The notes beneath the pieces are model-generated. The model had not been told where the DNA came from. It made no database searches and saw only the letters and a list, made by a program, of their open reading frames with translations. A program made the position numbers and the translations under genes. A stretch of DNA of 64,000 nucleotides from Craterostigma plantagineum. Its lineage: Eukaryota; Streptophyta; Magnoliopsida; Lamiales; Linderniaceae. Of the stretch, positions 11,410 through 21,107 are shown one piece after another. Within the stretch, counting starts at the first letter, position 1; each line of letters begins with the position of its first letter. The stretch is from assembly GCA_027422505.1 (NCBI GenBank), contig JAPQWV010000123.1:971001-1035000 (forward strand). The letters are read 5' to 3'.

Positions 11410-12001
11410 AGGAGTGCTAAGGGGCTTATTCTGATCTTGATGGAACTTTTTCAGAATATACTTAATGTATTTTGTCTGAATGATGAAAATCCCATCATCG
11501 AGTTGTCTGACTTAAAGCCCTAAGAAGAGTTGCATTTCTCCCATGTACTCATTTAAAACTTGCTCTTCATTAAATCTCCAAATTTCTTGCAAAGCCGTTG
11601 ATTTGTTGATCCGAAGATGATGTCATCTACGCATACTTGGACGACCATCAGATCTTTGTCTTGCCATTTGATGAAGAGTGTAGTATCGATGGTTCCTCGA
11701 ATCCAGAGTTCACGAGGAATTTACTCAGGACATCATACCAAGCACGTCGGGCTTGTTTTAGTCCGTAAAGAGCTTTATCCAATCGATAGACGTGATTGGG
11801 GTGTGCTTGATCAGCAAAGTCTTCTGGTTGAACGACATATCAACACGCCGTTAAGAAAGGCGGTCTTAACATCCATATGGTAGACTTGAAGTCTTTATGA
11901 GCCGCATAAGCCAAGAAGAGACGAATGGCTTCGATACGGGCAACAGTAGCATATGTCTCTTCGTAGTCAATTCCTTCCTGTTGGTTAGAGCCCTCTGCAA
12001 C
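11410..12001 (-). pseudogene. pol: Ty1/copia reverse transcriptase, second part, broken
   Basis: Minus-strand reading gives [34 protein letters not shown] and [11 protein letters not shown] next to the solo LTR. Then come several stops and frame changes, then VVQVCVDDIIFGSTN. The catalytic YVDD box is CVDD here (11622-11633): both aspartates remain but the tyrosine is a cysteine. Frameshifts and stops continue to 11410. It is separated from the first half of the domain by the LTR at 12002-14803. Confidence 0.88.
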
Positions 12002-12779
12002 TGTAATACCCGTAAAATTGAATACGGGATTTTGATGTAAATTAATAACATAATTTGTTAGGAAGTTTATCGAAAGAATTTAAGTTGTGGAAATACAATA
12101 TAATATTAGTATTAGATGGGTTTATATTATTGGGCTAAACTTCACCTTGAATTTAGACCCAAAAGCCCAAAGTATATAAATATAATATGGGCTATATTTA
12201 CTATACATAATCTTAAGCTCAAGTAACAAAGGGTAAATAATAACTAATTTCGGATACCAACAACTATGGAATTCGGGTACATGACATGAAATAATGCTTT
12301 GGAATTTCGAGAGAATGGATAGCTAAGAGATAAAATAATTAAGGAAAGATACTACTAAACAAAAGATAAATATCATAGGAGAGTTTACTTAACTCGTGAG
12401 GAAATTTACCCCATGTCAAATCATTTCTCACGAATTCCTAAGTTCATGTATATCAAATACATACACGTAAGTTAAAGATCAAGAAACCCTCATTTTCGTA
12501 GTAAGAGAGGGAGAACAAAAGTGAACCAAGGAAGGGAAAGGAAGCTTCACAGCAAAGAAAATTCAAAGCAGATATCAGAAAAATTTAAACGGCTGAATTG
12601 GGAATCGGTATAGTTCCTTACTTTAAGTTCATATTTTCATTCATAAGCATGTTAAGGTATTTAGCAGTTCTAACAGTTATATAATTTCATGTTTTAAATT
12701 AGGGTTTTACTAGCTATATTAGCGTTTTAATAAGTTTTATACTAGCTGTAAACTATTTTTGAAAAATAAGAGAGTTTGA

Positions 12780-13440
12780 TCGAAAATCTCGAGTGAAAGA
12801 TGGAGTTTTTCAGATTACAATCTCGACAATTATTTATGATGTCGACATTTTATATGTCTCGAGATCTATCTTGAGATGTGGTGTCGAAATCTTCAGCCTT
12901 GAAAACACACCTCGACATTTTAGTTCAATGTCGACATGTCTCACAATACCCCACACATACATATCGAGGTCTTCCTTGGTATTTGTTATAATAATAAAAA
13001 TGATGTCGAGTTTTATATCAAACCAAATGTCGAGATCAACAAATGATAAATATCGAGATACTGGTGTGTTAATTAAATGATAGAACCTTTGTTAGAAATC
13101 TCGAGATCCTTGTTTATGATTCTCGACATACCTATTTCAAAATCTATTTCATATTGACATCTTGTTTTAACATCTCGACATTTGTAAGAGCTTAACATAC
13201 ATCTCGATATTTCGGTTACAATGTCGAGATTTATACCAAAATTTAGTTTTATGATTGATATCGAAATCCATACTATAAGATACATATCGAGATTCATCAT
13301 TGAATTTTATTTCGAAATCCTATGAGTACATCTCGACATTTTAAGTATAATGTCGAAATCATTTCATATCTCATGACGAGATTTTGTTCCTCCACTAAGC
13401 TCGAAATTATAAAAGTCGAAACTAGGGTTTGAGCATAGCA
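12780..13440. repeat. TCGA-word-rich tract in solo LTR
   Basis: Repeated variants of ATCTCGACAT / ATGTCGAGAT in both orientations, as in copies A, B and D. Two open frames here are by-products of the tract. Confidence 0.72.
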
Positions 13441-13872
13441 AATGAGGGAAATCTAGATAATCTTAACTCTAACTTAATCTAGACAACTAATCAAATGATG
13501 TAGGACATTTAATAAATTGGTATAGTCGAGATTTACTTCCATATAATAAGTTAATTTCAACACTGTACTGATAATATTTATTTATTCAGAGAATCGACGG
13601 TTAGGGACTCTACCGAGTTTCATATTTGATAATAGCAGGAGAACAGGTAGGTGAAATCCACGTACGACACGTAAACTTTTGTGTGTATTATTATGTGAAT
13701 TATGTGATACTTATGTGATATTTATATGATACGTACATGACTACGTGATTATGTGAATTTCATGGATTAGGTGTTTGACATGTTTTAAATACTTTCGCAC
13801 GTCATATGTAACCATGTTGCACGTCATATGCTATTGCACTGCACTGCATGCACTTGCATACCAGGTCAGTGC

Positions 13873-13890
13873 GGGGGGGGGGGGGGGGGG
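13873..13890 (+). repeat. G18 homopolymer
   Basis: Eighteen consecutive G after GTGC and before TTGAG. The length may be inexact because sequencing is error-prone in such runs. Confidence 0.9.
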
Positions 13891-13969
13891 TTGAGTACCG
13901 TACGGAACGGTAACGTTTGGGGAGTCGACGAGTGGTGTTGGTCCGTTTGTAGGATAGAGGGTGGGTGAA

Positions 13970-14370
13970 TGCCGCTCTAAAGAGACCTGAGTAGGCTGCC
14001 CGGGCTCCAGTAGGTACCACTCTAAAGTGACCTGAGTGGGCTGACCGAGCGATAGGATGGTGCTTGGGTGCGTGCCACTCTAAAGCAACCTGAGTTGGCC
14101 ACCCGAGCGTTGGGACGTTAGAGGTTTGGGTGCATGCCGCTCTAGAGAGACCTGAGTAGGCTGCCCAATGCTCTAGTACGTACCACTCTAAAGCGACCTG
14201 AGTGGGCCGAGCGAGCGATAGGCGAGGGAAAGGTTCTAGTACGTACCACTTTAAAGAGACCTGAGTGGGCAGACCGAACGTGAACCTCAACTCGGGGAAA
14301 TGGGCGACTCTAAAGAGACCTGAGAAGCCTTCCCATTCTAAAGCGACCTGAGTGGGATACCCGAGGGTGT
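13970..14370 (+). repeat. Tandem repeat block in solo LTR
   Basis: About nine degenerate units built on CACTCTAAAGCGACCTGAG followed by TGGGCTGACCGAGCG, spaced roughly 40-60 bp. The 193-codon open frame across it on the minus strand is a translation of the repeat, not a gene. Confidence 0.82.
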
Positions 14371-14487
14371 AGTGTAGAGTCATGGGGAGTCATGGAATGT
14401 GATGAATCATGATCAGGGTCGAGCGTGCATTTGTGAGGTGTATGGGATGGGATCGAGCGCACGCTGCATTCATGCATATTTCACCTA

Positions 14488-14504
14488 CTGAGCAAATAGC
14501 TCAG
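14488..14504 (+). other. Conserved LTR hairpin (solo LTR)
   Basis: CTGAGC, loop AAATA, GCTCAG. It is followed by ACGTGTTGTAGGTACC, which corresponds to ATGTGTTGTAGGACC beside the copy A hairpin. It may mark the R/U5 part of the LTR (inference). Confidence 0.5.
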
Positions 14505-14803
14505 AATTTTACGTGTTGTAGGTACCGAACCCGACGCTAATGTGCGTCGAGGCTAAGGCGGGCTGACGGCGGTGCTCCACGGACTTTTGAGGGCGGGGCT
14601 GTACATGGATACGACCTGTGGAGCGATTAGGGTTTTGAGCGTGTTGATATTTTGGGGCTACGGCCCGTGTAAATTCATGAGGATGTAGATGACGTTAGGT
14701 ATAATGTATTTTATTTAAGAAAAAGTTTTTGTTAGACGGGTCTTCCGCGACTTACGTTGCGAAAATCCGCCACAATTAGTATTAGAAAGTGAGGGTCGCC
14801 ACA

Positions 14804-15212
14804 ACAACCAATCTCATTTTATTTCTGATCACTTCTCCATCTTCATTCTTTTTGTTTTAAATACCCATTTTGTTCCGATGATTATTTTCCCATGCGGACG
14901 CAATACTAGGGTCCACACTTGAAGGCGTTCGAATTGACTAATTTCATCTTGCATGGCAATAACCCAATCCGAATCCTTAAGCGCGCCGGCTACCTTGGTT
15001 GGCTCATTTTGGCTTAAGAAGCAGCTGAAGAGACTGTGTTGATGACTTGTCCGTACTCCACTCGAAGGATCACCAATAATCTGATCGTGGATGTGCTCGA
15101 GTTCATTTTCGCTCATGTGGTAGAGCAGAACTAGACGCATCGGCCATTTCTGGACTGAGACTTCCAATGATTTTAGATTGTTCATTAGGTTGAGGTAAGT
15201 CAGATTCTGCAC
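14804..15212 (-). pseudogene. pol: Ty1/copia reverse transcriptase, first part
   Basis: The minus strand encodes the start of the copia reverse transcriptase domain: DSDWVIAMQDEISQFERLQVW, then GTKWVFKTKR and, after a frame slip, EVIRNKMRLV, where the solo LTR interrupts it. The normal continuation lies at 12001 and below. Upstream residues (DPSSGVRTSHQH) are the usual variable linker between integrase and reverse transcriptase. Confidence 0.88.
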
Positions 15213-15960
15213 TTACATTGAGTGTTTCTTATGAGACTTCCTCATTGACTGTTGTAGGCTCTTCGGTGATCTGTGGTAAGTCTTGTGAGGTAGGGACATT
15301 TGAAGAGTTTGGTATGTCGGCCACATTGAGTGGGGAATCCACTTAAGGTTCAGCAATGACGGTTTCTGGCCGATATACGGGCTCAAAGAGAGAGTCCAAG
15401 TCTTCCAACACAAGTTTCAGAGCTTTTTCTTCAGACGTTGAATCCATAGTTGTTGCCATCTTCTGTTAGTTTTGTGCCAGCACACCAGTGTATACGGGTT
15501 CTGAACTGTCGTATTAAGAAGCCATCGGGTTTGGCACGGGTCCTGAACTGAGCTGTGCATGAACATCTCTGCCACTTCGTGGAAAGTGACGTTATAGCTT
15601 TCTTTGATTGATTGGTTGGACTTGATGTAAACTCGGTACACCTTTGATGTTGATGAATACCCAACGAATGCGGCTTCGAATGCTTTAGGGTCGAACTTAG
15701 CGTGGTGCTCTCTGTCGTTCGCCACAAAGCACTTGCACCCGAAGACCTTGAAGAATGAGATATTGGGTACTCGCTTGTTTATTATTTCGTACGGAGTCTT
15801 ATCGAAACGCTTGTGAACCACCGTCCTGGTCTGAGTGAAACATGAGGTATTTATTGCTTCAGGCCAAAGGAAGTGTGGGAGACCGGAATGGATCAACATT
15901 GTACGGGCGGCCTCCACTAGAGTCCTGTTCTTCCTTTAAACAACCCTGTTCTGTTGAGGA
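15213..15960 (-). pseudogene. pol: Ty1/copia integrase, C-terminal part and linker
   Basis: Readable as RTLVEAARTMLIHSGLPHFLWPEAI, RFDKTPYEI, FKVFGCKCFVAND and FDPKAFEAAFVGYSS, the typical C-terminal half of copia integrase, then a degenerate linker with frame changes. In the TPQQN...RKNRT motif the codon for the third catalytic acidic residue is a TAA stop (15936-15938 on the plus strand reads TTA). The integrase core is therefore both truncated and lacks its glutamate. Confidence 0.87.
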
Positions 15961-16762
15961 GTCTTAGCAGGTGAGAATTAATGACTAATGCCAAGTTTCT
16001 GATAAAATTCACTGAGATACTTGTTCTTGAACTCAGTGCCGTTGTCCGTTCGGATGACTTGGATGGAATGTTACAGCAAATTCTGAGTAGTGTTCACGAA
16101 ATTAACTATCAAGCCCCCTATCTCATCTTTAGTTCGGAGGAACTTCGTCCATGTGTAGCGGGAGTAATCATCAACGATAACTAGTACGTACTTCCGCCCA
16201 CTAATACTCTGTGTCTACATAGGTCCACAGAGATCCATATGTAACAATTCCAAAGGACGTGAATTGGAGGCAACTAGTTTTACATGATGAGATGCTCGCT
16301 TCATTTTTCCTAGTTGACATGCCGAACTCTGATGCTCTTTTTTGTAGGATAATAGTTGGTATACCATGAATCAACTTTTTCGTTGATAGTTGTTGAAGAA
16401 CTTTGATATTGAGATGAGACATACGTTGATGCCATAAGCTGTTCATCTGAATTACAGTCTGAGAAATGAGGCAAACAGTTGTAGAAGGCCGCACGGACGT
16501 TAGGTTGATCGTGTAAAGATTTGATTTCCGAAATCCTTGGAGGAGTTCTTTGTCCTGACTATCCAATATTCTGCACTGGTCAGCAAGGAAGACCACCTGG
16601 AATCCTTTGTGCAGAATTGGCCTATGCTGAACAAGTTATAGCGGAGGCCTTCGACGTAAGAGACATCTTTTATCATCTGATTTTCCAGAATGATGTCCCC
16701 AAATACTAGTATGGGGGATGAGTCGTTGTTTCCGAATCTGACTTTTCCATTCGGTCGGTTTT
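15961..16762 (-). pseudogene. pol: Ty1/copia gag-pre-integrase region and integrase core
   Basis: Minus-strand order: ILVFGDIILENQMIKDVSYVEGLRYNL-type gag-pre-integrase sequence (at 16762 and below), QCRILDSQDKELLQGFRKSNLY, the zinc-binding HH part WHQRMSHLNIKVLQQLS, then frame breaks. The integrase core follows, with VDDYSRYTW and VIRTDNGTEFKNKYL (first two catalytic aspartates). Protease, gag and the 5' LTR are missing because LTR copy D begins at 16763. Plus-strand open frames at 15981-16184 and 16521-16709 are shadows. Confidence 0.87.
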
Positions 16763-18621
16763 TGTAGGACCCCAGTCTCGCAAACTAGGTCGGCCAATAA
16801 ATTTCGTTTATGGTTAGAATGATTTCATGTGAAGTGCGTGTATGTCATATGATTATGGGATCTTATGAATTTTATGCTCGTGATTTTTATGAGAATTAAG
16901 TGAAATTATGTGCTAATAATTATGTGTTACGATGACTCCCCACAAGGACGAAATTCTCGAGGATGTCGTATAGAAACATGGACTAGGATTTTATTGGACC
17001 ATGAAGCATCAAAATGGGCTAGGAAATTCATGGGATTATGAAATATTAAACTTGGGCTAATACCTCACCTTAGGCCCAATTCAAGGAATACCAACTTAGG
17101 AGACAAAACTTCCATGAATTAAGGGAAACTCACGCCAACTCTAGTACCCTTTTTCCATGCCTAAGATAAATATTCAATAAACAATTCAAAAACCCATAAC
17201 ACCACTCAAGAACCAACGAAAATCCAAGAGAAGGAAAAGAGAAGGAGCCGAGGAGATTTTCTACCTAAAAAGCACACCAAGTAGCTTGGGAATCGAAGTG
17301 GTAAGTGAAATTATCCTCCCTAAGCTACTATGATTTGCCCTATTTAAAATTATTTAGTAAAATTTCATTGGAGGATTAAGGAAATTGAGAGCACCATAGA
17401 CGGCAAAGTCCCTAGCTTAGTGTATAAAATTCATAATTAAGGGATTTCTTGAGATTAATTAAGCATTGATAGCCTAACTCGTTCTAAGGGTTGTAACCTT
17501 AGCTGGGGATGATCTTAGGATGGTATGGGGCGTGTTTAGGTGGAAGAGGACCCTAAGAATTGATGAAACCCGGGAAGATTTAGTTAGGAATTTCGATAGG
17601 AAAATATCGAGTTGAAAAGTCGAGACATAATCTCGAGAGCTTATTAGTGAATCTCGATATCTTTGCAAATGTTATGTGTTAAATCCTAGTTATAATCTCG
17701 ATATGTTATATATAACGTCATATATGTAAGACTCGACATCTTTGTGTAGGGGAAATATCGAAATCCCTAGTGTAATATCGAGATTCACTTGTAAACACAT
17801 GTCGAAATCTTATAAGGAGGATGTCGAGATTTATTTTGATAATTGATAATTGATATCGAGATGTTAGTTCGAGATTCAAGTCATTAAGTAAATTAAAATC
17901 TCGTCAGTATATTGAGATGTAGTATCGACATTTTACATAGCTCGAGATCCTTGCATGTTATATATCGAGACTTATTCTATATCATATATCGAGATTCATA
18001 TATCGATATTTAATTCCATAGCTAGGCTCGAGATCTATTCTAGGAATCAACCCGAGATCTGTCTTCGACATATTAGTATCGAAATCATTATATACATTAT
18101 ATCGAGATCTTTACATACACTATATCGAGATTCATATCGACAACTAACCCATGAGACATATCAAAATCCCATAATTAGTCCCGATATCCTTGCTTATGAG
18201 TCCAACATATCACCCGACATTTAGATAAGAATGTCGACAACTAGCCCGTGATCCTACCTTATAATTTATATCGAGACTTTGTATAGTAATAAAATGTCAA
18301 ACCCTTATATCATGTCGAGATCTATTCCTAATTCATGTCGAAATCTTTTTAGTATGATGTCGAGATCCACTTAGGACATGTCGAGATCTATCTTGAATGT
18401 GTCGAGATCTTTAAATAGTCCAAATGTCGAATTCTTACACATACAATGTCGAGACTTAATTAACCATGCAACCCGAGATTTATCCACATGTCGAGATCAA
18501 GCTCAAAAACCCATTTCGTTAACCATGTCGAGGTCCTTAGGAATTTCAAAGTGGTATATTTCAAATTAAATCAAAAATTCGAAACTTTAGGGTTTCGAAA
18601 TTCATGATAGTCGAAATTAGA
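16763..18621 (+). mobile_element. Large LTR-like element, copy D (3' side missing)
   Basis: Begins TGTAGGACCCCAGTCTCGC where copia sequence ends. It has the layout of the solo LTR: an AT-rich first part, a purine-rich stretch with CAAGAGAAGGAAAAGAGAAGG, then a long TCGA-word tract (17580-18560). The terminus differs from TGTAATACCCG, so it is a related subfamily at most. Its right end is cut where the 5S-LTR element starts near 18622. No gene was found. Confidence 0.55.
17580..18560. repeat. TCGA-word-rich tract in copy D
   Basis: The densest example in the window: tens of ATGTCGAGATCT, ATCTCGATAT, ATCGAGATTCAT and similar words within about 1 kb, in both orientations. Open frames here only reflect the word repetition. 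Confidence 0.78.
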
Positions 18622-18666
18622 GGGGGGTGCCAGCGAGGGCGCTGGACCCTTTGAGGGGGGGTGGAT
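18622..18666 (+). other. Polypurine-tract-like end of an upstream retroelement body
   Basis: Holds a small hairpin (CCAGCG, AGGG, CGCTGG at 18630-18645), then a purine-rich GAGGGGGGGTGGAT directly before the LTR. This arrangement is expected upstream of a 3' LTR. Together with the primer binding site after the LTR, it means one LTR is flanked by internal sequence on both sides. Confidence 0.5.
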
Positions 18667-18905
18667 TGTGATATCCCACACCGATTGGAGGGGGGAACGA
18701 AGCATGCCTTTTTAAGGGTGTGGACACCCCTCCCATTGACGCGTTTTAAAGCGTGCGGGTGGGTGAGAGTTCGTAGGAACTCCGTAGTTAAGCGTGCTGG
18801 GGGAAGAGTAGTACCAGGATGGGTGACCACCTGGGAAGTCCTCAACCAGGCAGCTTAACGCCCAAAGCGGACAATATCAATGCGAGCGAGGTCTGGGCTG
18901 TTACA
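18667..18905 (+). mobile_element. Short LTR with an embedded 5S rRNA-like domain
   Basis: Starts TGTGATATCCCACACCG and ends GGGCTGTTACA (TG...CA, 239 bp). A primer binding site follows two bases later. The first 100 bp (AACGAAGCATGCC, AAGGGTGTGG, GACGCGTTTTAAAGCG) and last 60 bp (AAAGCGGACAATATC) are typical of a widespread plant LTR type. Between them sits the 5S-derived block at 18777-18843. Cassandra terminal-repeat retrotransposons are known for carrying 5S promoter sequence in short LTRs; this LTR resembles that design but is followed by a gag gene. Confidence 0.8.
18777..18843 (+). promoter_or_regulatory. 5S rRNA-derived internal promoter block in the LTR
   Basis: Ungapped match to nucleotides 41-107 of the array 5S rRNA, 61 of 67 positions identical by my count. 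It covers the box A, intermediate element and box C region (GTTAAGCGTGCT, AGAGTAGTACCAGG, ATGGGTGACCACCTGGGAAG). It is on the plus strand, opposite to the array genes. In Cassandra this block is thought to allow RNA polymerase III initiation; activity here is inference. Confidence 0.85.
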
Positions 18906-18907
18906 GA

Positions 18908-18919
18908 TGGTATCAGAGC
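18908..18919 (+). promoter_or_regulatory. Primer binding site, initiator tRNA-Met type
   Basis: TGGTATCAGAGC, complementary to the 3' end of plant initiator tRNA-Met, starting two bases after the LTR end. Confidence 0.9.
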
Positions 18920-19059
18920 TTCGGTCACAGGTCATGCAGACTGTCCGTACACACACACTCAAAAGCGCGGAAGCGGCCTTGCTTGTAAGTACCATGTTAT
19001 GTGACTTCTATGTATGGTTTGATTTATTGGCCTTAGGAAATTGTCAGGATAGGTTGAGA

Positions 19060-19723
19060 ATGGTAAGACTTAGGGGAGAAGGAAGCAGGGAATCAGATCA
19101 GTGTAGGGATACCAATAACCCTCCCGACAATCGGGATGCTACCATCCTGTAACTCACGGAGTTGGTCCGACAGCAGTCGGCCCAAATCCAACAGCTGATC
19201 CAACAGCAAAACGCTGGGGGACAATCAGCTAACCTACCTCCCCCGCCTGAACGAATTGAAATGATCGGGGAGAGGTTCAGAAAGCTTAACCCTCCGTTGT
19301 TTGAGGATGCCGTAGACCCCACCTCCGCCGAGGAATGGCTAAGGACGCTGGAGAACATGTTCCAGCACAGCCGCACATCTGAGGTGGAGAAAGTTATGTG
19401 CGCTGCCTACCTGTTGAGGGGAGCGCCGGGCACTGGTGGGACACCATCTCAGCTATCGAGAACCCACTAACGATGAGCTGGGATCTGTTTAAGGAGATCT
19501 TCAGAGCAAAGTACTACACCGCCCTTATCAGAGCCCAGCGGATGAACGAGTTCATCAACCTCCGCCAAGGGGCGATGACAGTGGCGGAGTACATCAAGAA
19601 GTTCGAGCAGCTATCAAGGTTCGCTGCTCACATGGTCAGTACGGACGCGCTCAAGATCGAGCGGTTCATGGAAGGATTGAAGCCCGAGCTGTACCGGAAT
19701 GTGAGTATGGCAGGAGTACAAGG
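19060..19723 (+). pseudogene. gag: Ty3/gypsy-type gag, 5' part, truncated by the 5S array
   Basis: Starts MVRLRGEGSRESDQCRD at 19060, then a TAA at 19150-19152. The same frame continues as LTELVRQQSAQIQQLIQQQ and the capsid domain FRKLNPPLFEDAVDPTSAEEWLR, LENMFQHSRTSEVEKV. One base is lost near 19420-19426, and the domain continues in another frame as AGHWWDTI, FKEIFRAKYYTALIRAQRMNEF, LRQGAMTVAEYIKKFEQLSRFA and FMEGLKPELYRNV. The capsid domain is nearly complete; the zinc knuckle, protease and pol are absent because 5S spacer sequence begins at about 19723. The stop and frameshift make it non-coding now. Confidence 0.88.
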
Positions 19724-19790
19724 AGAAAGTAACACTGTCACTTCATTGCAAATTTAATACCCGAGGGATGTTGTCGAGCGTAAAAAAGGG

Positions 19791-19908
19791 AGGTGCAACA
19801 CGAGGACTTCCCAAGGGGTCACCCATCCTAGTACTACTCTCGCCCAAGCACGCTTAACTTCGGAGTTCTGATGGGATCCGGTGCATTAGTGCTGGTATGA
19901 TCGCAACC
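19791..19908 (-). rRNA. 5S rRNA gene, copy 1 (array edge)
   Basis: 5' end GGUUGC. CCAAGGGG in place of CCAGGGGG; last bases read AGG instead of GGG on the plus strand. Its downstream spacer is the one fused to gag. Confidence 0.92.
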
Positions 19909-20190
19909 GTTTAGTTAATTGAGCGTAGTCGTTTTGCTTACACGGGTGAAAATGTGATGAAAGTATGCAACAAAGATCGGCGCATTGCTCGGGAACCCAT
20001 GCCAGTTCGTGAACGTCACAGTCCTAGATGTCGCGTATTTTCAACGAAATATATATAGTACGGAGCACAATTCATGTGATTTTTCACAAAATTGATATTT
20101 GCAAAATCCATATGTGTTGAGAGTGGAAAGTAACACCGGCAGTTCATTAAATTTAATAGCCGAGGGATGTTATCGCGCGATTAAAAAGGT

Positions 20191-20308
20191 GGGTGCAACA
20201 CGAGGACTTCCCAGAGGGTCACCCATCCTAGTACTACTCTCGCCCAAGCACGCTTAGCTTCGGAGTTCTGATGGGATCCGGTGCATTAGTGCTGGTATGA
20301 TCGCACCC
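20191..20308 (-). rRNA. 5S rRNA gene, copy 2
   Basis: 5' end GGGUGC. CCAGAGGG; TTAGC in box A. Spacer T-run interrupted (GATTAAAAAGG). Confidence 0.93.
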
Positions 20309-20590
20309 GTATAGTTAATTGAGCGTAGTCGTTTTGCTTGTACTGGTGAAATTGTAATGAAAGTATGCAACCAAGATCGGCGCATTGCTCGGGAACCACG
20401 CCAGTTCGTGAACGTAGCAGTCCTAGATGTCACGTATTTTCAACGAAATAAATATAGTACGGAGCACAATTCATGTGATTTTTTACAAAATTGATATTTG
20501 CAAAATCCATAGGTGTTTAGAGCGGAAAGTAACACCGTCACTTCATTGCAAATTTAATACCCGAGGGATGTTATCGCGCGTAAAAAAAGG

Positions 20591-20708
20591 GGGTGCAACA
20601 CGAGGACTTCTCCGTGGGTCACCCATCCTAGTACTACTCTCGCCCAAGCACGCTTATCTTCGGAGTTCTGATGGGATCCGGTGCATTAGTGCTGGTATGA
20701 TCGCATCC
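20591..20708 (-). rRNA. 5S rRNA gene, copy 3
   Basis: 5' end GGAUGC. TCTCCGTGGG; TTATC (U52A). Confidence 0.91.
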
Positions 20709-20989
20709 GTATAGTTAATTGAGCGTAGTCGTTTTGCTTGTACTGGTGAAAATGTAATGAAAGTACGCAACAAAGATCGGTGCATTGCTCGGGAACCACG
20801 CAAGTTCGTGAATGTTGCGGTCCTAGATGTCGCGTATTTCAACGAAATATATATATTACGGAGCACTATTCATGTGATTTTTCACGAAATTGAGATTTGC
20901 AAAATCGATAGGTGTTGAGAGTGGAAAGTAACACTGTCACTTCATTGCAAATTTAATACCCGAGGGATGTTGTCGCGCGTAAAAAAGAG

Positions 20990-21107
20990 GGGTGCAACAC
21001 GAGGACTTCCCAGGGGGTCACCCATCCTAGTACTACTCTCGCTCAAGCACGCTTAACTTCGGAGTTCTGATGGGATCCGGTGCATTAGTGCTGGTATGAT
21101 AGCAACC
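20990..21107 (-). rRNA. 5S rRNA gene, copy 4
   Basis: 5' end GGUUGC with G7 changed to U; CGCTCAAGC. Confidence 0.92.

Larger units (their letters stand above)
12002..14803 (+). mobile_element. Large solo LTR (copy C), 2802 bp, inserted in copia pol
   Basis: It starts TGTAATACCCG and ends GGTCGCCACA, the TG...CA ends of an LTR. The flanks are GCAAC (11997-12001) and ACAAC (14804-14808), an imperfect 5-bp target duplication. The copia reading frame stops at one side and resumes at the other within the same reverse transcriptase motif (RLV / AEGSNQQEG). No internal domain or second LTR is present, so it is best read as a solo LTR left by LTR-LTR recombination. Contents in order: AT-rich U3-like DNA, a TCGA-word tract, a G18 run, a tandem repeat, and a hairpin-containing 3' part. 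No gene was found. Confidence 0.82.

Noticed and set aside
11617..11883. 88-codon plus-strand open frame.
   Set aside because: Antisense shadow of the copia reverse transcriptase on the minus strand.
13802..14383. 193-codon open frame on the minus strand.
   Set aside because: Its residues are a translation of the CTCTAAAGCGACCTGAG tandem repeat and of the G18 run (as proline); it lies within a solo LTR.
18661..19004. Open frames over the short LTR and 5S-like block.
   Set aside because: They cross the LTR, the 5S-derived block and the primer binding site, so they are not coding.
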